Positions 11,640 through 23,079 of a DNA stretch of 64,000 nt are shown here, in pieces. Numbering within the stretch: position 1 is the first letter of the stretch; each line of letters begins with the position of its first letter. The notes beneath the pieces are model-generated. The model had not been told where the DNA came from. It worked only from the letters and a program-made list of their open reading frames with translations, and did not search any database. The position numbers and the translations under genes are program-made. Source of the stretch: Heterocephalus glaber (Eukaryota > Chordata > Mammalia > Rodentia > Bathyergidae); assembly GCF_000247695.1 (NCBI RefSeq), contig NW_004624784.1, positions 11,197,069 to 11,261,068 of the forward strand, read 5' to 3'.

Positions 11640-12890
11640 CTCCCTAGCCAGACCATGCCTGTAGCTCTCACTCACATTCTCATTTCTGCTCCCAAATTAG
11701 TGATCTGAGAGCTGAAGTGAAAGCTGAGCTGCAAGCCTTTCTTCTCCTCTTCTCTGGGTGGACTCTGTGACAGCCATCACCTACCTGTGCAGGTATCTCC
11801 TGATTTCCTGAGGCCCCAGGCTGGAGTGGCAGGGGAGGCTTAGATCAGGGCAGTGATGAGTTGGCTGAGGTGTGTGGGAGGAGAGACAGAGCCAGCCCAG
11901 GCTGCTGAGCCAGGCGAGATGAAGGTGCACTAAGGCAGGAGCCCGAGGGCAGATTGCCCCCTTGCTGCCTGAATCTGGCGGGAAGACTTGGTGCTTTCTG
12001 AGGGCCTGTGTTGACTTGCTCTGTGACCCTAGGCTACACACTTAATTGCTCAGGGCTGCTTCCCCTCACTCTCTCATCTGGCAAGCAGAAATAACGACAT
12101 GACCAAACTAGCAGAAGCTGTGCTTTTCAGGGGGAGATGCTGACTTGGAGCTTAGTGCTATGGAAATTGGCTTCCAGACCACACTATCCCAAGAGCCCCC
12201 TGGGTCTGGACCCTCAAACCTCCTGGCAGGGCGTGGGACTGTGAGGCTCTTTGACTTAAGATTTTCTGAATTCAACCTTCTGAACCCTGTTACTCCTGCC
12301 ACTGAGCTGGGAAATGAATAACCCTTTTCACACTAATGGTTGAGAGTGGGTGTGTGGTTTCCAAGGTGCTTACAAACACTTGCTTCAGAGCTGGGGCTTC
12401 TAATGCCAAAGAGGGCCTAGATGTGACGCTGGAGCTTTGGAGTTGGCAGGTTTTTATGACCCCTATTCCCCTTAGCCCCCTTCTTTCCAGGCTCAGCACA
12501 AGGAGCAGCCATATGATGTTTACACACATAGAACAACCGGATTACGCATCAAGGAGATAGGTAAGGCAGGCAGGCACGCAGTCAAGCTAAGTGGTGGGTT
12601 TTCTGCCATCTCCAGAGAATAGGAATGAGTAGGTGTGTGTGTGGGGGGGGGTCTGCATTTTTGAAAGGCAGCTCAGGAAATTCTGTGAGGTAAGAGGGTG
12701 GGTCTCCAGGACCTTCACCTGTGTGTGATTGGAACTGGTAAGCTTTTATCTACTTTGTATTCTGAGGGTATAGGCAAGACTACATTAGAAGAAAGGGTCT
12801 CATGGTGGATATGTAAGTTAAAAACAACCTAATCACATGCTTAAATTTGGAACTCATGCTCTTACCTTCATTTTTAAGGCCTAGGGTATC
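11640..12890. other. Mostly single-copy noncoding DNA with a weak MIR
   Basis: A MIR-like sense patch ('ctctgtgaccctaggctacaca ... catctggcaagc') spans about 12,015-12,095. The rest shows no repeat, exon or RNA gene. A short G-run following a GT repeat is at about 12,632-12,650. Confidence 0.4.
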
Positions 12891-12934
12891 TATGATCCAA
12901 TCTTCTCAATAGCGGTTCAGCCATGGGCTACTCA

Positions 12935-13110
12935 TATCCCTAAAGCATGCTTTCCATTTCTTATCTCTCCGCTCATGCAGTCAGTCCCATGGGAATATGA
13001 TCTCTTTTTCATTTCTGTCCTTCCAAAACTTCTTCGTTCTTCAAAACCCTGATGGAGTCCTCTTCTTGCATGAAGCCTTCCAGGACTAACCCAGAGAGCC
13101 ACGGTTCCAG
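12935..13110 (+). repeat. L2 LINE fragment, sense
   Basis: The stretch 'ttcttcaaaaccctgatgga ... catgaagccttccaggacta' matches the L2 3' block that normally reads 'tccatgaagccttccctga'. It is short and diverged. Confidence 0.55.
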
Positions 13111-13191
13111 TCTGTGTGAGAGGTGCTGCTGGGGGGAGAGAGGCTCAGCATGCACTCCCTAAGCAATTCTTCCAGCAATTTTTCTTGTCCT

Positions 13192-13193
<2 letters not shown>

Positions 13194-13230
<37 letters not shown>
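13194..13230. repeat. (TC)n microsatellite
   Basis: About 15 near-perfect CT units followed by TTTCT/GTCT imperfect units. It lies immediately left of an antisense dimeric SINE. Confidence 0.9.
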
Positions 13231-13236
<6 letters not shown>

Positions 13237-13242
13237 CATGCT

Positions 13243-13440
13243 TGCTTTTTTTCTTCTTTTTGTCTCACAAGGGATTGAGCCTAGGACATTCAAACTGAGC
13301 TATATCCCAGGCCCTATTTTTGTTTTAAATTTTGAGACAGAGCTTACTAAGTTGCCCATGTTTGGCTCAAATTTGTGATCTTCCAGTCTCAGCCTCCTAG
13401 ATTGCTGAAATTGCAGGCGTGCAGTGCCACACCCATCTCA
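13243..13440 (-). mobile_element. Dimeric B1+ID SINE (B1-dID type), antisense
   Basis: Read on the + strand, a T-rich start is followed by the reversed ID module ('gggattgagcctaggac ... actgagctatatcccaggcc', containing the tRNA-type A and B boxes), an A/T linker, and then the reversed B1 module ('gagacagagcttactaagtt ... tcagcctcctagattgctg ... ttgcaggcgtgc'). The B1-then-ID order on the minus strand is the known dimeric SINE architecture of several rodent families. The copy is diverged and no clean TSD was found. Confidence 0.75.
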
Positions 13441-13925
13441 GCATGTTACCTGTTCAGGAAGTGTGCAATAGTCTCTTGACAAGATAGAGATTACGAATAT
13501 GACCCGGTACCTCAGAAGAAGTTCTGAAAGCAAGGTACAGGGACAAGAAGCCAATGGTAGAATGCCTTCTCCTGAATTTACAACATGTCCCCAGCCTCTG
13601 CTCCTCTGTATTAGGATCTCATAATGACTCTGGGCAATGGGAGTCAAATGCTGGCTCAGTGCAAGAAGGCAGAGCAGATGGAACACCCTGGGCTTCCATA
13701 CCATCCCACTTCCCTCAGCACAGGCCCTGCACTCTGGCTTTTGGTCAGCAGGATGAAAATCTGCTGGGCTGGGCACTGGTGAGTGAAGATGGAGGGACCT
13801 ATTGGGCCCCAACACTTGGCAAAACTCCAGGTACTTGCTTTTTGGCTGGGGGAGGAGGAGCAGCGGGGAGTAGGAAGCACAGAATTCTCTCATCCCTAGA
13901 GCTGTCAGCCTGACCAGAATGGGCA
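13441..13925. other. Single-copy noncoding DNA with opposing open frames
   Basis: A 162-codon frame on the minus strand and a 119-codon frame on the plus strand overlap here. Neither contains a recognised domain, signal peptide or convincing splice context. I treat both as chance frames in GC-balanced DNA. Confidence 0.4.
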
Positions 13926-13929
13926 TTCA

Positions 13930-14450
13930 TTTTCAGAATAAATAATCAACTCAAAAAATGTACCAAATTCATTTTCAAATTGGCTTGTCAGACACACGTT
14001 TGCCCAGGACAAGTCGGTTGAATAAAATGTATCTTGGGGAGCAAGGTGAGCCAGCCTGTCTCATTCCCTTAGGGACGGCTTGTAAACAAGGGCCATTCTT
14101 GAGGCCGGAAGCAGAGAATTCCCCAGCACAGATTGAATTCTGGCTTTGTCTTAATGAACGTCAATATTTATTACCAAAGGCGTTGTGCTCCTCGGAGTGA
14201 TAGAGCATTTCCCCATTTCAGCTTGTGCCTGTTGCCTTCCCAGGTACCAAATGCTATGTAATTGCTGCTCATAAAGGTGGCAGACAATATTGCCAGGAAA
14301 ACTCACTCCTGGCTGTAAATCTTCATCATCAAAATCAGCAGAGCTTTGCTTCTGGTTTGGACAGAGTGTCTCTGAGGGCCGGGCCCACCCAGAATTTTTT
14401 GTTGTCCTGCTTTGGTAAGAGGATCTCTGCCATTGGCATTTAGCCAGGTG
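13930..14450. promoter_or_regulatory. Candidate conserved noncoding element
   Basis: This is a repeat-free 0.5-kb block with many AT-rich factor-type words: 'aataaataatcaac', 'tgtaaacaagg' (forkhead-like, near 14,080), 'gtcaatatttattacc' (forkhead/homeodomain-like, near 14,160) and 'tgctcataaaggtgg'. CpGs are retained within otherwise AT-rich DNA ('aacgtc', 'aaggcgttg', 'cctcgga'), which suggests constraint. No exon frame is recognised. Confidence 0.35.
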
Positions 14451-14569
14451 TGGATTTTTCTGGGGTTTGAGAATGGAAACCTAAATCAGCAAGGCTTAGA
14501 AAGGCTGAAAGTGATGGAAGTTACAGCTCCCACTTCAACTCAGGCCTAGGAAAAGCTGATCACTCATAA

Positions 14570-14700
14570 ATTTGGGAGGGTCCCTCAGGGTACCAGTCTA
14601 ACCTTCTCACTTTGCAAATGAGGTCGGTGAGGCTCAGAGAGAGGAGTCCTTTGTCAATGTCACAGAGCTCCCAGGCCAGTGCCCTTCACATTTGGCCACA
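14570..14700 (-). repeat. MIR SINE, antisense
   Basis: The motif 'actttgcaaatgaggtcggtg' followed by 'aggctcagagagag' and 'tcaatgtcacagagc' matches the antisense MIR core ('ttacagatgaggaaactgaggcacagag'). The copy is diverged. Confidence 0.7.
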
Positions 14701-15935
14701 CCACCTCCTGGACATGTAACAGTGAGCTCAGAAGGACTCCCTGAGCTGGAGGCTGACTCCAAGAGTTGGTGGCTCTCAGTTGGATATATATGTTCCTCCT
14801 CCCAACCTGGCTTCCTGGAGCCTGTCCTGACAAGTTGCTTTTCCCACCTGGTGTGAGCTTGTGACCTGCCCTGGCTTTTCCTGGGAAAATCTCTGGAAAA
14901 CAAATCTTCCCCCAAACCAAACATTCCTGGGAGCAGCAATCCCACCTGGAGAATTTGTACAAGGAAATGGAGATTAACTCCAGCTTTATCTGGGAGGAAA
15001 TAACCCATTTGTTTCTACTAGCCCTTTGCTCTGGGGTGCAGCACTCCATGGGGAGATTTGGAAGAGCAAAGGAGAACCTGAAGTGCCTGAACAGGACACC
15101 AGGCTGGATGGAGTTTGGCTTCCACTTCAGCTTCCTGCCAACTTGCTAAGGACAGAGATGGCCCTCGGGCAGAGACACAAAATGGGTTTTGGAGAGTGAT
15201 GTCCTGTGGTTCTCAGACACAAGATTGCTCCACAGAAACTGCCTGGCTGTTGTTATGGGAGTTATGCTGGAGAGAATTATAACTTTTGACAATGGACATC
15301 TTACCTTGCACAGATGCGTCCTTTATAGAATCTACCAGCAAGATTACAGCAGCATCAGAGTGTAATGGGGAGAAGAGTCAATAATTCTGGGGTTATTGAT
15401 TGTAAGCAGACCCATTCTTCTTTTTTAATTTATATTTCATCCACTTTTTTCAATCTTTTTTTTTTAAAAACACCTGTCCTGACAAAAGCACTTGCTTGAT
15501 CAAATGCAGTTGATTACATTTTTTAAAATGATAGGAGCAATTTTCTGCCCTTTGGAGAGCCTAGGACAAGAGAGTTCAGAGCCACAGGGGAAGGGAAATG
15601 CATGCATAGCACACGTCAGGGGAGAAACAGGAAGGACAGAAGAAGACATGGTATATGGGTAGGCACGGAGCAAAAAAGGGAGGCTTGGCCAGGTCCCCAG
15701 GGCTGAGCCTGGAGTGAAACCTCCTCTCCCTGACTCCATTAGAGCTCAGATTTCTTACTGCCTTGTAGCTCCACTGGATCTTCGCATGTCCCAAAGATAT
15801 ATTTTCATCCTTCAGTCTCACTTCGTCCAGTGGATCTTTTCTGCAGTCAAATGGTCTACCCCTGAGCTCCCCCTCGCAGGAGATCTTCTCTGATAGGGCA
15901 AATAGAGATGCCAGGTGGGTTAGAGCAGGTAGAAT
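14701..15935. other. Single-copy noncoding DNA
   Basis: Nothing recognisable was found apart from a poly-T run near 15,455-15,465. Open frames up to 129 codons (minus strand) overlap several others and lack known motifs. Confidence 0.4.
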
Positions 15936-15938
15936 GTA

Positions 15939-15959
15939 TACACACACACACACACACAC
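15939..15959. repeat. (CA)n microsatellite
   Basis: About ten CA units, short and perfect. Confidence 0.9.
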
Positions 15960-16399
15960 CTATGTACACTCAAATGTTTGCCCACATAGAATATCTTCAA
16001 GTCACACAACGTTTATGCATCAGACACTGCAGACAACTTGATATGTGTTTTTAATTGTTAGATTGGCCTGTATGGGCTAAGGTGGCAGCTTATAGTTTTT
16101 AAGATATTGATTATATATATTTGATGTTCCCGATATCCTATTTATCTCTAACTACATACTAGTGGGCATTTGCTGAATAATGCTTTGGGAGTTGAATGAA
16201 CATTAGAACATCTCTTCTCGTGAAGAAGTGACCAGGGACATCTCTAGGTGCTGTTTGAACATCTGATTCAACTTCTAAATTGTCCTAAGGCTGCTGTTCC
16301 ACTTGTTTCTCTTCCAGTGGGTGAGAAACCCAAGCTCTATTTTCTGATATTGACTGTAAACTAGTCTCAGCATACCCAAGATCAGAGGAAGAGGGAGCC

Positions 16400-16510
16400 C
16401 AGAGACTTCCCCATCCAAACCTCTCATTTTCCAGAAGAGGAAACTGAGTCCTAGAGAGACTAAAATAACCTACCCCCAGGGTGACATCTGCTTTGGGATA
16501 AATTCAGGAC
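16400..16510 (-). repeat. MIR SINE, antisense
   Basis: 'cattttccagaagaggaaactgagtcctagagagac' is the diagnostic MIR 'gaggaaactgaggc' core in antisense, followed by a degraded 'taacctaccc' segment. Confidence 0.7.
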
Positions 16511-16814
16511 TGATTCAGTGTACTTATCTAGTGCAAAATGATTTTTTCTTCTTGCTTCATTCTCTTCCATGGTCAATAGTAGGTATGATCACTTGTGTCT
16601 CCCACGGACCCTGTTACTTCCTTCCCAAACTCGTCAAGCTGCATTATGGGAAGTGCTCCCTCCTCACCCCTATTTGGTTCCAGATGCATCTGAATGTGTC
16701 AAGGGCTTAAAGAAAGTGCAAGATACAGATATGAAGCTAGAAGTAGTTTCCCCATCATTCACTGGCTTGTGCCATCACTTCCTTCTAGGCCAGGCTGTCG
16801 CTGACACTCTATGT

Positions 16815-17005
16815 GGTTGGTTTTTGAGGTGCCAGTATGACCATGGACAAGTCTTTTGACTTTATTGAGACCTTGGCTGTCTTATTTGTCAAACAGGGAT
16901 AATGATGATACTTTTTCTCCCTCCCATACCACGTCAAAGGGGATAGCTTGTATAATACCATGGCACACATTGGAATGTGCCACGTTAATAAAAGAGACTT
17001 TTGAA
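16815..17005 (+). repeat. MIR SINE, sense
   Basis: Sense MIR landmarks occur in order: 'accatggacaagtcttttgac', 'cttatttgtcaaacagggat', 'aatgatgatact' and a terminal 'atggcacacattggaatgtg ... gttaataaaag'. It covers most of the MIR core and 3' part. Confidence 0.75.
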
Positions 17006-17014
17006 AAAGAAAAA

Positions 17015-17560
17015 TTGAACTATTTATTTTAGAATAGTGTTAGATTTACAGGAAAATTGTAGAGATAGATCAGAGTGTTCTCACATGCCCATTACTTGGT
17101 GACTTCTATTATTAACATCTTACATTAGCATGGTACATTTGTTACAATTAATGAGCCAATATTGCTAAATTATTATTATGAAGGCCATAGCTTATTTAGT
17201 TTCCTTACTTTCTACCTGATGTCCACCTGTTCCAGGATTCCATTCAGGACACCACAGTTCTCCTGGATGTCACATCTTGGCCCCACTGAGCTGTGACTGT
17301 TTCTCAGACTTGCTTCCTTTTGATGACCTTTTCAATTCTAAGGAGTACTGATCAGGCATTTTGCACAATGAGCCTCCAGTGTAATTTGTTGGATAACTTT
17401 TTCATGATTAGACTGTAGTTATGAGTTTGGGGAAGGAGATTAAGGAAAGTGCCAGCTTCCTTACATGAGATCAGGGACACATCCCCTCAGAGATTTATCG
17501 TAAATGTAGTGACAATATCCTGGAGCTGTACTTTATCACTGAGAAAGAGCAGTGACCCTT
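17015..17560. repeat. Old LINE-type repeat (L1M 3'UTR-like), orientation uncertain
   Basis: A long run including 'agaatagtgttagatttacag', 'taacatcttacattagcatg', 'gtacatttgttacaattaat', 'gttccaggattccattcagg' and 'catgattagactgtagttat' matches a very common old mammalian repeat that I associate with L1M-type 3' regions. I am sure it is a repeat and less sure of family and strand. Confidence 0.55.
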
Positions 17561-17659
17561 AGTTTCAATGGCCCCTGGTTTCTGGATCACTGGGCCCCTC
17601 CTGGCCCTGAAGTAAGAGTCTTGGGTGTTTTCCCTGAAATATAAGAGGCTCTTTCTTTC

Positions 17660-17840
17660 CTTTCTGTCACCTGGGTCTGACTCTAATGAGCTGTTAATAA
17701 CATGACCATTACCTATGCAAATGAAGGAAGCTGGGCCTGTGTGGGAGATGCTGGCAGTGGCAGTAATAAATCATGTTGCTCTGGTTATTAACTCACTCAT
17801 CGGAGGTGCCCCACAACCTGAGCTCCTGGGCCCCTAGTTT
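17660..17840. promoter_or_regulatory. Candidate conserved noncoding element
   Basis: A repeat-free block with 'taatgagctgttaataacat', 'ttacctatgcaaatgaagg' (an octamer-like ATGCAAAT at 17,715-17,722) and 'ggttattaactcactcatcgg'. The closely packed ATGCAAAT and TTAATAAC-type words suggest POU and HNF1/homeodomain input. This is inference only. Confidence 0.35.
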
Positions 17841-17974
17841 CCTGGCTTAGTTGTATCAACAGCCTGTTTCTCAGGAGACTTTAGAGACGTGATGGTTAAT
17901 TCACCTCAGATCTATTCTAGGGGGCACTGTAACCAGGGGCCCACAATGAAGTTTAACTCTCTAGTTGGTTTCTG

Positions 17975-18055
17975 ACTCCTGTGTGTCCTCAAGCCAGTTC
18001 CTTACATTCTCTGTGTTTTAGCTTCTTTTTCTGGAAAAGAAATATAAATAAATAA
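17975..18055 (+). repeat. MIR fragment, sense
   Basis: 'ctgtgtgtcctcaagccagttccttacattctctgtgtttta' matches the MIR 'gtgtgaccttgggcaagtca' region. The fragment is short and diverged. Confidence 0.55.
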
Positions 18056-19050
18056 TGGGTCTTGTGAATTGGCTTTTTCCTTGTAAAGTCGTGGTCTAGA
18101 GCAGTGCTGGTGAACCTTTTAGAGCTTTCAGTGATACAAACAGCCTACTTCAATATGAATGCCATAGGTCTAGAGAATGGTCTAGAGAATGGTAGAGAGA
18201 TGTGGGTTTCTAATCTGAACTTCCCTGCTATGATTATCCCAGTTCATCCTTTATAGGACATGGTCATATACTGGTATTTGTGTCCCCTGAAAAGGCTGGA
18301 GAGAGTGATGCCAAAGACACAGGTGCTGAAGAGCAGGAAGCCTGGTGTGTGTCACAGAGTGGCAACACCACACACACCCCAGCCTTACCCCTCTATAGGA
18401 AGAGGCAGAGGAGTTCCCACTTGTACAGAGTAGGCAGAAGAGGAACTCTCTAGTTGTCTGCCATAGAAAGCAGAGAGGTTAAATCTGAGAAAGCCTCCTC
18501 TAGCTCCCAAGGCAACTGACATGCCATGAACCTTTTTTCCTTCCTATACTCACTTGTAGGTCTCAGCCTTCAGCAGCCTGGAACCCCCACATGGCTTTCT
18601 CTTCCCTTTGAGGGGGAAACACCTCTTAGGGCACTGCCCAGATGAGCACGTTGTTCATTCCATCCACACCAGGGCCTTCAGAATACTGAGTTGAGTGTGA
18701 GGCTCTGATTAATCAGAACTCTCTTGTCTGAGTTCTGAGGCAATTTAGGAAATAGGCAGGAGAAGCAGGTATGGATCCAAATATCAGTATAGGGGGTGGT
18801 AAAGGCCTATAAAAAAATAAGTTTTGTATCTAGAGCCAACATGGGCTTTCTTTACTTTTCCCTGAATGAAATTTCCTACTTGGTCATAGGCAGAGAAGTT
18901 GAATGACTACTGGTATGGCCTGGAAGGGAAAGAACATGGTCTGTGTGCAGAAGGATGAGAAAGAGTGAAAGAGAATGAGAATGTGAAGTCCAGATAGAGA
19001 TGAGAGCCTTACTGGATCAACATCTTACTTTCTATGGCAGATAATACACC
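18056..19050. other. Noncoding DNA, possible decayed DNA transposon at left
   Basis: 'gcagtgctggtgaacctttt' at about 18,102 resembles the end of an old hAT-type element, and 'catgccatgaacctttttt' near 18,520 could be its inverted counterpart, but the interior is unrecognisable. A perfect 12-bp tandem duplication TCTAGAGAATGG lies at 18169-18180 and 18181-18192. No gene is seen. Confidence 0.3.
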
Positions 19051-19054
19051 TGGG

Positions 19055-19650
19055 GCATCTCCATGGTTCCCATTCACAGGTTCACACCCTCCATAAGAGC
19101 AAAACTGTGGCTTGATTCTAGTGGATATAATAGGGCAAAGTTGAGGGGATTTAAGGTTATAAATCAGTTGATTTAGAGTTAGTCAAAAGAGAGATGATCC
19201 CGAGTGAGTCTTCACCAGGCAAAAGCTCTACAAGGTGGACTCAAGGCTCTCTCAAGATGGATCCCTCTTGCTAGCTTGATCAAATAAGCCACCATGCTGG
19301 GGAAACCCATATAGCAAGACATTGGAGTAGCCTCCAGGAAGTACAGGCACCTCAAAATGACACCAGTACAAGGCCAGGACCTCAGGCACATGGCCACAAG
19401 TAAGTGAAATCAAACCAACATCTGTGATGATATGGGAAGCAGATTCTTTCCCATTTGGGCCTCCAGATGAGAATGCAGCCCAGCCAGCACCTTGGCTGCA
19501 GCCTCATGAACCCAAGAGGAGAACCCAGGACCTTTCTGAACTCCAGAGCCATGGAAATGTGTGAGATAACAAATGTAGGTAATTTTACATGGCTCAGTTT
19601 CTGATCACTTGTTATGCAAAACCAGAGAAAGAGTATTGTTCTCTTGGAGA
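19055..19650 (+). mobile_element. MLT1-type LTR
   Basis: MLT1 landmarks are recognisable: 'gttataaatcagttgattta', 'gagtgagtcttcaccaggca', 'gcctccagatgagaatgcag', 'cagcaccttggctgcagcct', 'gtgtgagataacaaatgtag' and a terminal 'tgatcacttgttatgcaaaa'. It is an ancient (pre-rodent) ERVL-MaLR LTR with no internal region. Confidence 0.65.
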
Positions 19651-21295
19651 CAGTAAGAGTTGCGGGAATAAATGTTGGAAAAAGACGGGTATTATTTTTG
19701 GGAAAGAGGCAGCTTTTAGTTTCTGATTTGAGCATTGTGGGAAGAGGGAAACAATGTCACCCTCACTTCATACACAAGGGTAACTCCATTCTCCTCGTCC
19801 CAACCATAGCTGCCTCAGTTCATCCCCATTGTTCCTTTTCATGGACTGAAGTTTTGAAAGGGAGAGAAACAGAGTTGAATGGAAATTAGAAACAAGCTTA
19901 TTAGGGTTTGTGCTTCACAGAAAGGTCTTATCAACTTCCATGGTTGAGAATCCTTACCTTTGTGGGTTTTGGATTTTCCAATTCTTCTTTCTATTCCATG
20001 AGATGTCTAACTATCCTTTGAATAAAACTCTAATCCCTCCTTTTTAAATAAAAATTTAATAAGGTAACCAGACTGATTGTTCCTGCTTGCCACAAAAAAG
20101 AATTTTAATACCTGATATATTTTCCCACTAGCCTATTGCCCCTAAGTTTGTTCCCATCAAATTGCCCATCCCTACTATTTCTCTCCTGAAACAAGGATTT
20201 CAGAGTTTTTTTCTGGTTTCTTTGTTCCTCTAATCTTATGACCCTATTACTGTCTCTCTTGCTGATGACTCTGCTGAGATTATGGCTGGTCTGGCCTTAA
20301 TATTTTGGCTGGAGGCTGGAAGTGATGACCTCAAAGCTGGCTTCAAGGAGAGGGTAACCCCTTCTTCTCTTGGCTCCTCCTTCTTAAACATGAGGTGTAC
20401 TGCTTCTTAAGTTCCCTTCAGCCCAACTGAGGTCAGGCTATGACTTTTAATAATCCTTCACTAAAGTCTTGAGTATAAGGCAAGTACATTGGATCTAGCA
20501 TTGGTATCCTTAGGACCCATGGGCTTGAACCAGCCTTTACTGGGCTGCATCCCTGCCTAGCTGCTGACCTGTTTCCATGTGGCAGGTGTTATGTATCTTC
20601 TATCTCTCTTGATTCCACAACAACTGATACTGATCTCCTAAATGGTAAGGTAGGAAGTTTCTTTTCTCTTCCATTTTTTTTGTCCCAAGATTAACCTTGC
20701 CCAGGATGATTGATGATGAACATATAACATTCAAGGTAAACCTCAAGTTACCCTTAAGTTTGTGTCTGTCTATAACCTCAGACATCAATACAATGGTTCC
20801 ACAAGGCATTAACCAAAGTCTACCTTATTTAGGATTAATAGTGTCATATGTCAACATTTACAGTCTAGTGTAGAGTGTGTTGTGCTGGACCTAGTCACTT
20901 CCATCCTTCATCTCAAAGTCAAAGTCTATACTTCTGCTCTTCTCATTTTTACTTGTGATTTTTGGGGAGCAAATTATTGGATAAGGCAAACAAATGTGAC
21001 AATGTCTCTCAAAAACCAGGCTTACCTTTTTTGAAAGTCAGATTTAGAAAGAGAAAACTTTTCCAACCAAATATGTAGGGCAAGGGTTAGGATAAATTAT
21101 TCTAAATATATAGTACCAAACATGAAACTTGAGGGTTAAATTTGCAGCACTGGCATTTGTGAGACCTCATAGCTCCCAGGTAGATCTTCCTCAAGACTTT
21201 TAGTGTGCTCTTGCCTTAGATTTGTATTGGCAGAAAGTTTCTTATGATATTTTTCCAAACAAAGAAATAAATGGTTTCCCTCACAAGTTAAATTG
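19651..21295. other. Single-copy noncoding DNA
   Basis: No repeat family, exon or RNA gene is recognised. AT-rich patches occur at about 20,040-20,120 and 21,100. Frames of 69-91 codons have no domain. Confidence 0.4.
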
Positions 21296-21309
21296 TAGTC
21301 CCCAATGTG

Positions 21310-21480
21310 ACCTGTGGCAGACTATTTGGTAGAGTGGCAAGAACCTTCAATGCGATGTTAGAAGAATGAATTCCAGCTCTGTCTATGTCACAGCCTAGTC
21401 ATGTTAGTTTGAGGAGTCAATAACCTGTCTAGAAACTTGTTTTTTATCTGCAGAAAGAAATATGGGACTAGGTGAAATCA
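21310..21480 (+). repeat. MIR SINE, sense
   Basis: 'gaattccagctctgtctatgt', 'agcctagtcatgttagtttga', 'ggagtcaataacctgtctag' and 'gtttttttatctgcag'-type words follow the sense MIR order (tRNA-like start, ctgtgtgaccttgg, cctcatctg). The copy is strongly diverged. Confidence 0.5.
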
Positions 21481-22715
21481 AGGGTGTCTCCTACCCCTTA
21501 TCGTCTATGCTTACTGGGAGCTAGTGGGATATGGATACCAGGTAAAAGAAGGGCCTACTACTTCTTGTTCCAGTTTTTCTGCTGATGCCTGTGAAGAGCT
21601 GAATGGGGACCACTATGTACTACTCAGTACAGCATCTGTGAAGAATGGGAGCTGACCTCATGCATAGAGGTACTGTCCTTTCTGTATACTACGGTGCCTC
21701 TGAGTCCCCACTATTCAGGCAAGGGTTGTCTGATTTGAAAAGAAAGTTTGTTGTGAACATACCTTTGGGCTAATATGGATCCAGGTAGGCACCCCCCATT
21801 CCAGCCCACACATATTCTGTATTTGGATTTTTTTCTTGGACAAGTATTGTATGTTGCACCTAGATTCTCTCTGTTCTTAGGATTGTCTGGTCTTCTTATT
21901 TCTTTCTTATCCCCAGGCCCTGGTAACTGGGCTGTGTCCCTTTGTCACTGTTCATTACTTTCTAGAGTTCTCTGAACATCCTTCCTGGCTCATGGGGCCA
22001 TTCATGTCTGTTCAACCCTCCTCTCTGAAGACTTTGGTTTCCTAACAAGTGCATCTTGCTCTCTCTATTTTTTTTTTTTACTATGCTGAAGAGTAGAACC
22101 ACATGTTAGGCCAGAAACTGGAGATCCCAGATGAACTGTTGTCCCCTGCCATCTGCTTCCCAGGGGATGAAAGTGTTAAGCCAAGTCCTCTTAATAAAAG
22201 CAAGATCCACTGGTGCCATGGGCTATGGTGGTGCCGGTTGGCTTGCAATAGTACATACTCCCTACCTACTTGACCAGCTGTATTTGCCTATACACATCAT
22301 ATGGTGCCAGACAAGCTAGTTAGCAGCCACTCAGGGGAATGATTAGATCCTTTATCTAATGTTTATCTTAGAATCTGTCAGGGACCCTAGTATCAAATAG
22401 GGTTTCATCCTCAACCGCACACCCAGGCACCTATCCAGATCATTATAAAAGAAGAATGAATGAAAGAAAGAAAGAAGATGATGAACACTTAGGAATACAT
22501 ATTTGTAGGGATGTGTTTCCTCCTGTTTTGAAATTGCTAGAGTTCCATAAGAAGGTGGAGGCTGAATACCTACTATGTATTGGATTTTCTACTGCACCAT
22601 CCCTCATCCAAAACTCTGGTGTGGTTTATAGTATCTTCATTCATCTGTGTTAGTACCAGAAACCTCAGCTTCATCTCCAACATCTCCTCTTTCCACATTC
22701 TTCCAACAGTTCATT
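21481..22715. other. Single-copy noncoding DNA
   Basis: Nothing recognisable was found except short GAAT/GAAA units at 22,454-22,477 and a possible MIR scrap ('aatacctactatgtattgg') near 22,565. No exon is seen. Confidence 0.4.
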
Positions 22716-22724
22716 ATCTTCTAA

Positions 22725-22850
22725 ATTTGGTTATCATTATACTATTTTTATAGGGTTGGGTAAACTTTTTCATTTTACAGATAAGGAAGGAAGCTCAGAG
22801 GCACAGAACTCTTGCTGAGGTCACAGAGCTATTAGGTAGGAAATTGGTGC
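22725..22850 (-). repeat. MIR SINE, antisense
   Basis: 'cattttacagataaggaagg' followed by 'agctcagaggcacagaactc' and 'gaggtcacagagctattagg' is the antisense MIR core, well preserved. Confidence 0.8.
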
Positions 22851-23079
22851 TTTACCCTGTATTTATCTTTCTTCGGGAACCCTGGAATCACTGACTTAAC
22901 AAACATCCAGGTGCCCTTGGGCCCAGTTTGGTAATAGCTGCAAGAGAAGAAGCCACAGTCTATATTCAAGAACTCTCTAACCCACTGAAGGGGGAGATAT
23001 AAAGAAAAAATCAAAATACAATGGAGGAATTTCATGGTTCCATGAGAGTACAGAGAAAAGAATATCTAGCCTCTCCAGG

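Noticed and set aside
13438..13926. 162-codon minus-strand frame
   Set aside because: No recognisable domain, and composition is ordinary; opposed by a 119-codon frame on the other strand.
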